Positions 39,302 to 47,818 of a DNA stretch of 64,000 nucleotides are shown piece after piece. This stretch comes from Microvirga solisilvae (GTDB lineage Bacteria; Pseudomonadota; Alphaproteobacteria; Rhizobiales; Beijerinckiaceae). How positions within the stretch are numbered: position 1 is the first letter of the stretch; the number at the start of each line of letters is the position of its first letter. Location of the stretch: NCBI RefSeq assembly GCF_022808595.1, contig NZ_JAKUCN010000001.1, forward strand, positions 852,512 to 916,511, written 5' to 3'. The notes under the pieces were generated by a model. That model was not told the DNA's origin, ran no database searches, and was given only the letters and a program-made list of their open reading frames with translations. Made by a program: the position numbers and the translations under genes.

Positions 39302-39778
39302 ATGCAGTCGTTCATCTTTAAGGCCGCTCTGTGCGGCTCAGCCCTTCTTCTTTCTCTCACCCCCGCCCTCGCCCAGCAGCAACAACATGTCATGGCCAAC
39401 GCCGCCGACATGACCTGGAAGGACGGTCCTCCTTCCCTGCCCAAGGGAGCGCAGATGTCCGTGCTCTACGGCGATCCGGCGAAGGACGGCATCTTCGTGA
39501 TGCGCCTGAAGCTGCCGGCGAATTACAAGATCCCGCCGCACACCCATCCGGTCGATGAGGTGGTCACCATCATCGATGGCGAGTTCAATATCGGCATGGG
39601 TCCGCAATTCGACGCGGCGAAGACCACGGCCCTCAAGGCGGGCGGCATCATCGCCATGGCGCCGGGCACGCAGCACTTCGTGCAGATCAACCAGGAGACC
39701 GTCGTGCAGCTGAGCACGCGAGGCCCCTGGGGCATCTCTTACGTGAATCCGGCCGACGATCCGCGCAAGTCGCAATAG
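39302..39778 (+). CDS. Exported cupin-domain protein
   Basis: A 158-residue protein with a signal peptide (cleaved after ALAQ). The single cupin barrel has the metal-binding set IPPHTHPVDEVVTIIDGEF (two histidines and a glutamate) and GTQHFVQ (third histidine). Such periplasmic cupins have diverse roles and no function can be assigned. An AGGTCGGA-type site precedes the start. Confidence 0.88.
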   Translation: MQSFIFKAALCGSALLLSLTPALAQQQQHVMANAADMTWKDGPPSLPKGAQMSVLYGDPAKDGIFVMRLKLPANYKIPPHTHPVDEVVTIIDGEFNIGMGPQFDAAKTTALKAGGIIAMAPGTQHFVQINQETVVQLSTRGPWGISYVNPADDPRKSQ

Positions 39779-39959
39779 ACGAAGCGGCTTCTCGGTCGCG
39801 CTCTCTGACGAGAATGTGTCCGGGCTTATGAGAGCGAGGCAGCGGGTTTCCGCCCGCTGCCCTTGTACACCGTAACGCGGCATGCCATCTCCCGTCCGCG
39901 CACGGACCGCCGCGTTCGTGCCTCTCACCTTCCCTTTTCAGACGATCTTTCGCGATTCC

Positions 39960-40520
39960 ATGGACCAGACCCGAGAAAAGCCCTCAGCCGCACAACGCGC
40001 TGTCCTTCGCCCCCTGCCCGCCTTCATCTTCAGCTCGCGCTGGCTGCAGCTCCCGCTCTATCTCGGCCTCATCGTCGCGCAATGCGTTTATGTCTTCCTG
40101 TTCCTGAAGGAGCTGGTGCATCTCGTCTCGCATGCCGCCGATTTCACCGAGCAGCAGATCATGCTTGTGGTGCTGGGGCTCATCGATGTGGTGATGATCT
40201 CGAACCTGCTCGTCATGGTGATCGTGGGCGGCTACGAGACTTTTGTGTCGCGCCTCAATCTCCAGGGCCACCCGGACCAGCCCGAATGGCTCGGCCACGT
40301 GAATGCCGGCATTCTCAAGGTGAAGCTGGCGATGGCGATCATCGGCATCTCCTCGGTCCACCTGCTGCGCACCTTCATCGAGGCGGGCAATGTGGGCAAA
40401 GGCACCAGCACCTATACCGAGACCGGCATCATCCTGCAGACCGTGATCCACTCGGTCTTCATCCTCTCGGCCATCGGCATCGCCTATGTGGACCGGATGT
40501 CCCAGACGAACGATCACTGA
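39960..40520 (+). CDS. YqhA/UPF0114 family inner membrane protein
   Basis: A 186-residue membrane protein with four predicted helices. SSRWLQLPLYLGLIVAQCVY opens the first and IGISSVHLLRTF lies in the third. VMVIVGGYETFVSRL and QPEWLGHVN are family hallmarks. The function of UPF0114 is unknown. I start at ATG 39960; the frame extends 26 codons further upstream to 39882 but those codons lack family resemblance. Confidence 0.88.
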   Translation: MDQTREKPSAAQRAVLRPLPAFIFSSRWLQLPLYLGLIVAQCVYVFLFLKELVHLVSHAADFTEQQIMLVVLGLIDVVMISNLLVMVIVGGYETFVSRLNLQGHPDQPEWLGHVNAGILKVKLAMAIIGISSVHLLRTFIEAGNVGKGTSTYTETGIILQTVIHSVFILSAIGIAYVDRMSQTNDH

Positions 40521-40624
40521 CGGAGCATTTAAGGCGTGGATGCCCGCGGCAGGCGCGGGCATGGCGGCAACAGGTGTGATAGAATATCGTTCAATCACAT
40601 CTGCCCAGCCTGGAGCCCAAGCTC

Positions 40625-41482
40625 ATGTCCCTCCCCGCCGGAATCGTCAGCCTCCCTGCCCTGGCCTACACCACGGATGACCTCGCCGCGATCATGACCG
40701 CGTGCTTCGAGGGCTACGTCGTGCCCATGACCATGTCGGGCGAGGCCTTCAACGGGCGCTTCCGACGGGAAAATCTCGACCTTCAGGCCAGCCGCGTCTT
40801 CGTGGAAGGCGAGCGTCCCGTGGCGATCGTGCTCGTGGTGCGCCGGGGCTGGACGGCCCGCATCGGAGCCATGGGCATCGTGACGGATTTCCGTTCGAAA
40901 GGCCTCGGGCGCTCGGCGCTGCAATCGGTCATGGACGATCTGCGCAAGCTCGGCGACCGCCGCCTGATGCTCGAAGTCATCGACACCAACGAGCCTGCCG
41001 TGCGCCTCTACAAGAGCCTTGGCTTCAAGATCCGCCGCAGCCTCGTCGGCTATCGCCGCCCCGCCGGTCCGGGTGAGGGCGCCGAGAGTGCAAGTCTCGT
41101 GGAGGTCGATCCTCTCACGGTCGCCCGCGCGGTGGCGTCGGAAGGCGCGCCCGATCTGCCTTGGTTCATGGCACCGGAGACGCTCGCCGCCTGCACCGCG
41201 CCGGCACGCGGGCTGGCGCTCGGCAACGAGGCCTTCGCCATCGTCGAGCCTGCGCCCCAGCCCAACCTCTTGAGCCTGCGCACCCTCGTCGTTGCCCGCC
41301 ATGCGCGCGGTCGCGGGATGGGCCGCCGGATGATCGCATCCATCGCAGCGGCCCATCCCGAACAGGACCTCGTCATCTCCGCTAATTTCCCGGAGGAACT
41401 GGCGACCGGCTTCATCGCCCGCATGGGCTTTACGAAGACGCCGATCAGCCAGTTCGAGATGGACCTCAATCTTTCCGCTTAG
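40625..41482 (+). CDS. Double GNAT-domain N-acetyltransferase
   Basis: A 285-residue protein with two GNAT folds. The first (about residues 5-150) has the acetyl-CoA loop VTDFRSKGLGRSALQ, and the second (about 185-285) has VARHARGRGMGRRM. Each is followed by a typical C-terminal strand (VIDTNEPAVRLYKSLGFKI, and ATGFIARMGF). The acceptor substrate is unknown. It overlaps the convergent carboxylesterase gene by four bases. Confidence 0.9.
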   Translation: MSLPAGIVSLPALAYTTDDLAAIMTACFEGYVVPMTMSGEAFNGRFRRENLDLQASRVFVEGERPVAIVLVVRRGWTARIGAMGIVTDFRSKGLGRSALQSVMDDLRKLGDRRLMLEVIDTNEPAVRLYKSLGFKIRRSLVGYRRPAGPGEGAESASLVEVDPLTVARAVASEGAPDLPWFMAPETLAACTAPARGLALGNEAFAIVEPAPQPNLLSLRTLVVARHARGRGMGRRMIASIAAAHPEQDLVISANFPEELATGFIARMGFTKTPISQFEMDLNLSA

Positions 41483-42099
41483 AGCTGATCGATCCAGGCC
41501 TTGGTGAGACTCACGTCGCCCTGCGACAGACCATGTCCCACCGGCAGGATCTGATGCTGAACATCGGCACCGGCCTCCTTCAGCAGGAAGGCCAGTCTGT
41601 TGGCATTGCCCGCAGGGATGATCGGATCCGATGCGCCCGAAAGGATCAGGACAGGCTTACCGGTGAGGTCGACAGCCGGCGGCTGCGCCAATGGCACCAT
41701 GGCTCGGATCAGAGCAGCGCCGGACAGAGCCTCCGGCCTGAGCTGAAGCACAGCCGCAGCGATGTTCGCGCCGTTGGAAAAGCCCACCGCAACTGGTGCA
41801 GGCAAGCCGTAGGCATCGCGCGCCTCGACGATGAAATCGGCGAGCTCGTGAGCACGACGGCGCACGTCCTCCTCGTCGAAAACGCCTTCCGCAAGACGCC
41901 GGAAGAAGCGCGGCATGCCGCCCTCCAGCACCTTGCCGCGCGGCGACAGTTGCGCGGAGCCCGGCGAGAGCATGCGCCCGAGCGGAAGAAGATCGTCCTC
42001 GTTACCGCCCGTGCCATGCAGAAGCAGCAACGGCGGGCGACCCGGCTCGGAAGCCGGGATGAAACGGTGGATGAAGCTGAGTTCAGTCGTGGTCGTCAT
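41479..42099 (-). CDS. Phospholipase/carboxylesterase, MhqD-like
   Basis: A 206-residue alpha/beta hydrolase of the carboxylesterase/phospholipase 2 family. The oxyanion segment is [17 protein letters not shown], the nucleophile elbow GFSNGAN is near residue 105, and the aspartate and histidine lie in GASDPIIP and VGHGLSQGD. In Bacillus subtilis mhqD is paired with mhqO in quinone and aldehyde stress defence, and a dioxygenase gene lies 95 bp upstream here. The start at ATG 42099 follows an AGGAGA site. Confidence 0.88.
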   Translation of the reverse strand: MTTTTELSFIHRFIPASEPGRPPLLLLHGTGGNEDDLLPLGRMLSPGSAQLSPRGKVLEGGMPRFFRRLAEGVFDEEDVRRRAHELADFIVEARDAYGLPAPVAVGFSNGANIAAAVLQLRPEALSGAALIRAMVPLAQPPAVDLTGKPVLILSGASDPIIPAGNANRLAFLLKEAGADVQHQILPVGHGLSQGDVSLTKAWIDQL

Positions 42100-42194
42100 G
42101 GCGGATCTCCTGGAGGACAATCACACCTCCGGATCGGATCGGGAAAAGGCCCGCCCCGAGGACAGAGTCCGTTCGGGGCGGGTGGAGGAAGTGC

Positions 42195-43127
42195 TCAGGC
42201 CACCTTCGGCAACACGGCCTCGATGGCGGGGCGGTTCGGCTCGAGGAAACGCGGCAGCTTCAGCGCCTGTCCCAGCGCGTCGGCAGGCTCGTCGACAGCG
42301 AAACCGGGCGCGTCGGTCGCGATCTCGAAAAGCAGGCCTCCCGGCTCGCGGAAGTAGACGGCCCGGAAGTAGTCGCGGTCCTTCTGCTCCGTGGCGCGGA
42401 TGCCGTGATTGCGCAGGAGCTTTTCGACCATCTGCGCCTGAACCTCGTCGTTTTCGGCGCGGAAGGCGATGTGATGAACCGTGCCCGCACCGGGACGACC
42501 GGGCAGGAAGCCGCCCGCCTCACGCAGATCGACGATTCCACCAAGCGCCGTATCGCCGGCCTTGTAGCGGGTGACGGATTCCTCGCGGCCGATCTCGGTG
42601 AAACCGAAAACGTCCGTCAGGATCGCGCCCGTCGGAGCCGCTTTGTCCAGCAGCAGGCTGACACTGTGGAAGCCGCGGATCGCATGCTCGACCGGAACCT
42701 CGCCATCGCTCCAAGCAGGCTCGCCTTCGATGCCGGGCACCGCCACCAAAGCCAGACGCATTCCGTCCGGGTCCTTGAAGGCCAGCACGGTTTCGCCGAA
42801 CCGCTTCTGAGGAACCTCGTGCGATACGCCCTTCTCAACGAGACGATGCGTCCAGTAGCCGATGGACCCTTCCGGCACGCGGAAGACGGTTTCCTGCGTC
42901 TCGCCGATCCCGAGCCGCCCCGGAGCAGCATGCTCCCAGGGGAAGAAGGTCAGGATCGTTCCGGGCTGGCCTGCCTCATCTCCGAAATAGAAATGGAAGG
43001 TGCTGGGATCGTCGAAATTGACGGTCTTCTTGACCAGGCGCAGGCCCAGCGTGCGGGTGTAGAAATCCAGATTGCGCTGCGCGGGACCTGCGATTGCCGT
43101 CACATGGTGAATGCCGTTCTGACGCAT
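42195..43127 (-). CDS. Ring-cleaving dioxygenase of the VOC family, MhqO-like
   Basis: A 310-residue protein with two vicinal-oxygen-chelate domains. Likely Fe(II) ligands are in [10 protein letters not shown] (start), [10 protein letters not shown] (near residue 220) and [10 protein letters not shown] (near residue 265). This layout matches MhqO/LinE-like hydroquinone dioxygenases. With the MhqD-like esterase downstream it forms a probable two-gene quinone detoxification operon. A striking inverted repeat 80-120 bp upstream may be the operator. Confidence 0.9.
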   Translation of the reverse strand: MRQNGIHHVTAIAGPAQRNLDFYTRTLGLRLVKKTVNFDDPSTFHFYFGDEAGQPGTILTFFPWEHAAPGRLGIGETQETVFRVPEGSIGYWTHRLVEKGVSHEVPQKRFGETVLAFKDPDGMRLALVAVPGIEGEPAWSDGEVPVEHAIRGFHSVSLLLDKAAPTGAILTDVFGFTEIGREESVTRYKAGDTALGGIVDLREAGGFLPGRPGAGTVHHIAFRAENDEVQAQMVEKLLRNHGIRATEQKDRDYFRAVYFREPGGLLFEIATDAPGFAVDEPADALGQALKLPRFLEPNRPAIEAVLPKVA

Positions 43128-43206
43128 TGTCTTGTCCTCGAGAAGGGGCGACCACCGCCCCGTGTTGCATCAGACATAAGCCGGAAGGCTCACAATTTCG
43201 ATTGCA

Positions 43207-43247
43207 GCAATGCAATGCAAATGCTGCATGACGGCGAATTGCATTGC
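43207..43247. promoter_or_regulatory. Inverted repeat upstream of the MhqO-like gene, possible operator
   Basis: GCAATGCAA at 43212-43220 faces TTGCATTGC at 43239-43247, an exact inverted repeat with an 18-bp spacer. The left arm is part of a GCAAT direct repeat, and TGCAAATGCTGCA follows it. The spacing suits a dimeric MarR- or LysR-type regulator, but no regulator gene is nearby. The rest of the 43128-43511 gap shows no gene. Confidence 0.6.
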
Positions 43248-43511
43248 ATATCGGAAATAGACAACGGCCGCGTCATCCGGACTTCTCGGTTCCTGCAGAC
43301 CGACCATAATCGATGGCTGTCTAGCCCTTTATGGTGTCTTCACCCCGCCCTCCGCTCTCGACATCCTGCCCTTCCTCGGCGGCGTAGCGCTCGCAACCGA
43401 GCGCGAATGCCCTGCGTCCCTCAATTGTACCGAAGTGAACCTGCAATGACCGCGATCGCCCGCTCGGGTGTTCGTGGCTGCGCCCCTGACCTCAGCAAGA
43501 GGAGAAGACCC

Positions 43512-44333
43512 ATGAGCACGATCACGACCAAGGACGGCACCAAGATCTTCTACAAGGATTGGGGATCGGGGCAGCCCATCCTGTTCTCGCATGGATGGCC
43601 GCTCACGGCGGATGCCTGGGACGCTCAGATGCTGTTCTTCGGCGACAAAGGCTATCGGGTCATCGCCCATGACCGGCGCAGCCATGGCCGCTCCGACCAG
43701 ACCTGGGACGGCAACCACATGGACCAATATGCCGACGATCTCGCGGAGCTGATCGAGAAGCTCGATCTCAAGGATCTGATCATGATCGGCCATTCCACGG
43801 GCGGCGGCGAGGTGGCGCATTATCTCGGCCGCCACGGCACGGGCCGCGTCGCGAAGGTGGTGCTCGTCGGCGCGGTGCCGCCGCTCATGCTGAAGACCGA
43901 CGCCAACCCGGAGGGAACGCCGAGGGACGTTTTCGACGGCATCCGCAAGAACACCGCCGGCGATCGCTCGCAATTCTTTCTCGATCTGCCCATGCCGTTC
44001 TACGGCTTCAATCGCGCCGGCGCGAAGATGAACGAAGGCCTGCGCATGTCCTTCTGGATTCAGGGCATGATGGGCGGCGCCAAGGGCGAGTACGACTGCA
44101 TCCACGAATTCTCCGAGGTCGACTACACGGAAGACCTGAAGAAGATCGACAAGCCGACACTCTTCATCCACGGCGACGACGACCAGATCGTTCCCTTTAA
44201 GGCAGCAGCGGATAAAGCGGCCAAGATCGTCAGGAACGCGCAGCTCAAGGTCTATGCGGGAAGTCCGCACGGGCTGGCGCAGACGGAAGCGGACAGGTTC
44301 AATGCGGATGTGCTCGACTTCATCCGAAGCTGA
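43512..44333 (+). CDS. Alpha/beta hydrolase, non-haem chloroperoxidase/arylesterase type
   Basis: A 273-residue hydrolase. It has the oxyanion segment [10 protein letters not shown], the family-typical [11 protein letters not shown] and the nucleophile elbow GHSTGGG (Ser near residue 96). The aspartate is in [10 protein letters not shown] and the histidine in SPHGL near the C terminus. This sequence pattern defines the cofactor-free haloperoxidase/arylesterase family, whose true in vivo role is usually an esterase. A good GAGGAGA ribosome site precedes the start. Confidence 0.9.
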   Translation: MSTITTKDGTKIFYKDWGSGQPILFSHGWPLTADAWDAQMLFFGDKGYRVIAHDRRSHGRSDQTWDGNHMDQYADDLAELIEKLDLKDLIMIGHSTGGGEVAHYLGRHGTGRVAKVVLVGAVPPLMLKTDANPEGTPRDVFDGIRKNTAGDRSQFFLDLPMPFYGFNRAGAKMNEGLRMSFWIQGMMGGAKGEYDCIHEFSEVDYTEDLKKIDKPTLFIHGDDDQIVPFKAAADKAAKIVRNAQLKVYAGSPHGLAQTEADRFNADVLDFIRS

Positions 44334-44492
44334 AGCATCTTCGCCCCGGCGAAATTTCCGCTAGGTCTTCATCGTCACGGATTGCAGACGGTCCCGCCCG
44401 GAAGCGTGCGGGACCGCACCGCTCAGCGGCGCTTAACGCGGTATTAACCATCATGCGCGTGCCGAAGATGCACGCGCGATGAGGTGCCTCCC

Positions 44493-44573
44493 ATGACCGC
44501 CAACATCATGTCCTTCCTGCTCGGCATCGTCGCTCCCCTCGCCGTGTCGACATGGCTCATTGTTTTGCACTGA
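44493..44573 (+). CDS. Very small predicted membrane protein (26 aa)
   Basis: A short frame, MTANIMSFLLGIV and on to STWLIVLH, is preceded by a GAGGTG ribosome site seven bases upstream. Almost the whole product could be one membrane helix. It is followed within 40 bp by a second small membrane frame. Without comparative data both remain provisional. Confidence 0.4.
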   Translation: MTANIMSFLLGIVAPLAVSTWLIVLH

Positions 44574-44612
44574 ATCTGCAATTCGCTGCTGATGATCAAG
44601 GGGGTGCGAACG

Positions 44613-44717
44613 ATGAAGCAAGATAGCGATAAAGCCTCGCGCACAACGACCTACGCAGCCGTCGCCGCCCTGGGCTGCATCATCGGTTTTCTCTACCTGC
44701 CGCTTTTCCTGCAATAA
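44613..44717 (+). CDS. Very small predicted membrane protein (34 aa)
   Basis: A 34-residue frame with a charged start (MKQDSDKASRTTT) and one helix (YAAVAALGCIIGFLYLPLF). It has an AGGGGG ribosome site upstream of ATG 44613. The positive-inside charge distribution is sensible for a single-pass protein. It follows the 26-residue frame and could be co-transcribed with it. Confidence 0.45.
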   Translation: MKQDSDKASRTTTYAAVAALGCIIGFLYLPLFLQ

Positions 44718-44846
44718 GCGTCGTAGCCTGCGGCGACATGGTCGCCCTGTTGATCGCACGCAGGATCGTCGCAGCTACGGGCATACGCCGCGCGGCCTGA
44801 TGATGCTCAACGCGCGCGACGTGTCGATGCAGCACGGTTGGAGATG

Positions 44847-44891
44847 TCGTCATCCCGGGGCTGCGCAGCAGAACCCGGGATCGCGTGACGA
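44847..44891. repeat. CGTCATCCCGGG palindromic repeat
   Basis: Arms CGTCATCCCGGG and CCCGGGATCGCGTGACGA surround GCTGCGCAGCAGAA. It matches the repeat between sufB and sufC and another copy at 45041-45077, so it belongs to a dispersed family. Confidence 0.75.
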
Positions 44892-44903
44892 GAAGGGCAC
44901 AGG

Positions 44904-45017
44904 CTCTCCCTCTCCCTGAGGGAGAGGGTTGGGGTGAGGGGTTACAGCCCTCTCCGGATAGCGCGTATCCCTCACCCGCCACGCTGACGCGCGTCGACCT
45001 CTCCCGCCCGGGAGAGG
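44904..45017. repeat. Composite palindromic repeat (second copy)
   Basis: CTCTCCCTGAGGGAGAGGG and CTCTCCCGCCCGGGAGAGG face each other around GGGGTGAGGGG and CCCTCACCC. The layout matches the element at 30005-30109. The two copies of the CGTCATCCCGGG family on either side make a nested repeat cluster. Confidence 0.78.
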
Positions 45018-45040
45018 TATTCCAGCGCTTTATTCGGCTT

Positions 45041-45077
45041 GCGATCCCGGCTCGGCTTTCGCCGTCCGGGATGACGC
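45041..45077. repeat. CGTCATCCCGGG palindromic repeat (inverted copy)
   Basis: GCGATCCCGG and CCGGGATGACGC enclose CTCGGCTTTCGCCGT. It is the reverse orientation of the 44847-44891 unit and closes the repeat cluster. Confidence 0.7.
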
Positions 45078-45104
45078 TTTATGAGTCATGTTCCGCTTTT
45101 GTTC

Positions 45105-45133
45105 TTGACTTTGGTCCTAAGCTGGGCTATACC
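45105..45133 (+). promoter_or_regulatory. Strong sigma-70-type promoter
   Basis: TTGACT at 45105-45110 and TATACC at 45128-45133 are separated by exactly 17 bp. This is the best housekeeping-type promoter seen in the window and drives the structured region that follows. Confidence 0.65.
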
Positions 45134-45139
45134 CTTCTT

Positions 45140-45400
45140 GTCCTGGCTCGATGAGGGGCGCGCTCGCGAGGCGTCGTGATCGATGGAGCCGGGAACGGTC
45201 CTGGTTCGGTCTCGCAAGCCGGTCTAGGAGGCCCATCGTTGCAAGACGCGGTGTCCGCCTAAAAGAACCGTGCGCGAGGAGCCGTTTGGTTCTTCACTCA
45301 CTCTAGAACGAGCCGGACGCCTCCTCGCGCCTCCCTCGATTCATATCCTCGGAGCACAAAGCTCGCGAGGCCATTCCTGCATGCTCTTTGACAACCTGAT
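45140..45400 (+). ncRNA. Structured transcribed region with rRNA-type boxA, possible leader or small RNA
   Basis: The region after the promoter has long complementary segments. GCGCGAGGAG (45272-45281) pairs with CTCCTCGCGC (45321-45330). AAGAACC (45263-45269) pairs with GGTTCTT (45288-45294); these stems cross, so they are alternative or form a pseudoknot. A hairpin CCTCG-GAGC / GCTC-CGAGG follows near 45347-45370. TGCTCTTTGACA (45382-45393) matches the boxA antitermination element of rRNA leaders, but no rRNA gene follows. The next gene is the DUF2778 gene at 45534. The remaining sequence, 44718-44846 and 45401-45533, shows nothing else. Confidence 0.45.
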
Positions 45401-45533
45401 CCTACTGATCGTTGCTCGGTTATCCATGTTTTAACCAAACCGTCGTTCAATCGGTGCGAGTAAAAGTGTTCTTTCGCGCCGGTTCATGATGTTGCGGGCC
45501 ATGCGCGATCCGAGTTGTTGCGTAGAGTTCGCC

Positions 45534-46622
45534 ATGGCGCATTATCGTTATTCCAATGTCCGCCGCGTGAAGCGGAAGAACCGAAAAGGTCTTTTCCTGA
45601 CGGCAACCCTGGTGGCGATTTCGATGAGCCCGGTCGCCTTCTTCGCCAGGATGCAGCTTCCGGAAACGCCCTCGATGATCGAGGCTTCGGTTGAGACGCA
45701 AAAGCCGGTGCAGATGGCTCTCGCTCCTGTGCAGGAGCACAGCCGGGAAATTATCGAGCCTACGCTCGCCATGAATGCAGAAACTCTGAGCTTCGGCAGG
45801 AATGCGCCGCTCGCAACGAGCTTCAAGCCTTTCGCTCCCGCACGTCTCGCAATTGCCGCGCCGCAGGCCGAGCCGCTTGCTCCGCTGCCTGAGGCGAAGG
45901 TAGCGCAAGTCGTTCAGCCGATCCCCCTGCCCGTTCCGCGTCCCGCCGAATTCCGGTTCGCGAAAGCAGCAGAGACGCCGAAGCTCGCGCGCGCATCGGC
46001 AGCCCCGGTCCAGACCGCAAGCGTCGCGCAACCGGCAGCTCCAACGAACAATCCGAACTTCTTCGGGAAGCTCTTCGGCATCAAACCTGCGACGCCGCCT
46101 GAAAATGCGATGAGCTATGCCGCCATCACCCCTGCGAGCATCGCCCCAAGCTCCCGCTTCGATGCAACGCCTGCCTATGGCAGCCGGACGGCGGTCTACA
46201 ATATCAGCGCTCAGGTGGTTATCATGCCCAACGGCGAGCGGCTGGAGGCGCATTCCGGCCTCGGCGACAAGCGCGACGATCCGCGCTTCGTGCATGTGCG
46301 CATGCAGGGGGCGACACCGCCGGGCACCTATCATCTCACAGAACGTGAAGCGCTGTTCCACGGCGTGCGGGCGCTGCGCATGAACCCGGTCGGCGGCAGC
46401 GCCGCCATCCATGGCCGCGACGGCATCCTGACCCATACCTACATGCTCGGGCCGGGAGGAGACTCGAACGGCTGCATCTCCTTCAAGGATTACAATCGCT
46501 TCCTCCAGGCCTATCTGAGAGGCGAAGTGAACCGCATCGTCGTGATTGCCGGAACCCAACAGGATCTCCTGCCTCGCATGGTCAATCGCGGACGCGGTGC
46601 TGTTCCTGAGCGCGATACCTGA
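45534..46622 (+). CDS. DUF2778 (Tlde1-like L,D-transpeptidase fold) membrane-anchored protein
   Basis: A 362-residue protein. The N-terminal helix is GLFLTATLVAISMSPVAFFA. A Pro/Ala-rich linker follows. The C-terminal DUF2778 domain (about residues 225-345) contains IHGRDGILTHTY and SNGCISFKDYNRF, the expected catalytic histidine and cysteine. Tlde1 proteins with this fold exchange or cleave peptidoglycan stem peptides. Non-secreted members like this are common in Hyphomicrobiales. I choose ATG 45534 (MAHYRYSN, basic residues before the helix); the frame starts at 45486. Its leader is the unusual boxA region. Confidence 0.86.
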   Translation: MAHYRYSNVRRVKRKNRKGLFLTATLVAISMSPVAFFARMQLPETPSMIEASVETQKPVQMALAPVQEHSREIIEPTLAMNAETLSFGRNAPLATSFKPFAPARLAIAAPQAEPLAPLPEAKVAQVVQPIPLPVPRPAEFRFAKAAETPKLARASAAPVQTASVAQPAAPTNNPNFFGKLFGIKPATPPENAMSYAAITPASIAPSSRFDATPAYGSRTAVYNISAQVVIMPNGERLEAHSGLGDKRDDPRFVHVRMQGATPPGTYHLTEREALFHGVRALRMNPVGGSAAIHGRDGILTHTYMLGPGGDSNGCISFKDYNRFLQAYLRGEVNRIVVIAGTQQDLLPRMVNRGRGAVPERDT

Positions 46623-46687
46623 TCGCCGCCCTTGCAGCCCGTCCCTCCCGGACTAATTCCTGATCGGTAGCGGGAGAGGAGAAGCGG

Positions 46688-47791
46688 ATGGCGAGGGATA
46701 TGCGCAGAGCTCTGGTCAGATGCGCCACAGCCGCCTCCGTTCTATGCGCACTGTCGGTGGCACCATCCGCATGGGCCCAGGGCGTGGGTTACCTTATCCC
46801 GCCCCCTGCCCCGGACAATCTGCAGAAGACGCCGCGCTACGATTGCGACACGCCGGGCGAACCCCTCGTCACCCTCGACGTGAAGAGCAAATACCGCCAG
46901 GACGACGCCAGCCGCGCGACCATCGATGAAGACGCGGAAGAGGAATACACCGAGGCCGTCGAGCCCCTACGCGACTATGGCAGAGCATTGGTGCGCATCT
47001 CGAACGCCTATGTGCGCTCGGACCCGAGGAACACGGCGGCGGCCGCCTGCGCGCTGAACTGGCTCGATACCTGGGCCAAGGCGAACGCGCTCACCGACAT
47101 GCGCTCAAGGCAGGCAAGTCACAATCAGGGACAGGCTGTGGGCGGCATCGCCCTGGCCTATCTCCAGATTCGCAACGCGCCGGGTCTGCCGGACGAGCAG
47201 AAGAAGCGTATCGAGGCCTGGCTCAACAAGCTGGGACAGCAGGTCGCCGCCGCCATGGACAAGAACGACGGCGTCTCGGGCCGCAACAACCATCGCTACT
47301 GGAACGGCTTGAGCGCCATCGCCGCCGGTGTCGCCACCAACGACAAGAAGCTCGTCAATTGGGGAGCGGACAGCGCCCGCATCGGCATCCGCCAGATCAC
47401 GAAGGACGGCACCCTGCCCCTCGAGATGAAGCGCGCCAAGCGCGCCCGCGATTATCACAACTTCGCAGCCGAGCCGCTAATCGCCATCGCAGAGCTGGCG
47501 CGCACGCAGGGCATCGACCTCTATGCGGAGAACGACAAGGCTCTCGCGCGGCTCGTGAACCGCGTGGTCGATTCCGTCACCGATCCATCCTTTTTTGAGA
47601 AGGCGACAGGCGCAAAGCAGGAGGCCTATCCCGGCGACGGCACGGTGCCCTCGTCACGCATTGCGTGGCTCGAAATCTATCTGAGCCGTTTTCCGTCGGA
47701 GAAGGCCGAGGCGCTGCTTGCCTCTAAGCGTCCCGTCGCATCGAGCGGCATCGGCGGCAATACGACATTGCTGTTCAAAGGCAAGGAGTGA
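46688..47791 (+). CDS. Alginate lyase family protein (PL5, AlgL-like)
   Basis: A 367-residue exported protein with a signal peptide cut near AWAQG. NNHRYWNGLSA near residue 202 matches the catalytic NNHxYW of polysaccharide lyase family 5, and RARDYHNFAAEPLIAIAE carries the other active-site tyrosine region. PL5 enzymes depolymerise mannuronate-rich alginate in the periplasm. No alginate biosynthesis genes are nearby, so a role in a different uronic-acid polymer is possible. Confidence 0.85.
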   Translation: MARDMRRALVRCATAASVLCALSVAPSAWAQGVGYLIPPPAPDNLQKTPRYDCDTPGEPLVTLDVKSKYRQDDASRATIDEDAEEEYTEAVEPLRDYGRALVRISNAYVRSDPRNTAAAACALNWLDTWAKANALTDMRSRQASHNQGQAVGGIALAYLQIRNAPGLPDEQKKRIEAWLNKLGQQVAAAMDKNDGVSGRNNHRYWNGLSAIAAGVATNDKKLVNWGADSARIGIRQITKDGTLPLEMKRAKRARDYHNFAAEPLIAIAELARTQGIDLYAENDKALARLVNRVVDSVTDPSFFEKATGAKQEAYPGDGTVPSSRIAWLEIYLSRFPSEKAEALLASKRPVASSGIGGNTTLLFKGKE

Positions 47792-47818
47792 GCAGCAGAC
47801 TCACTCCCACATTCATGA

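Noticed and set aside
45381..45416. Second promoter with TTGACA at 45388
   Set aside because: The hexamer is part of the boxA-like sequence, and no -10 element stands 16-18 bp downstream.
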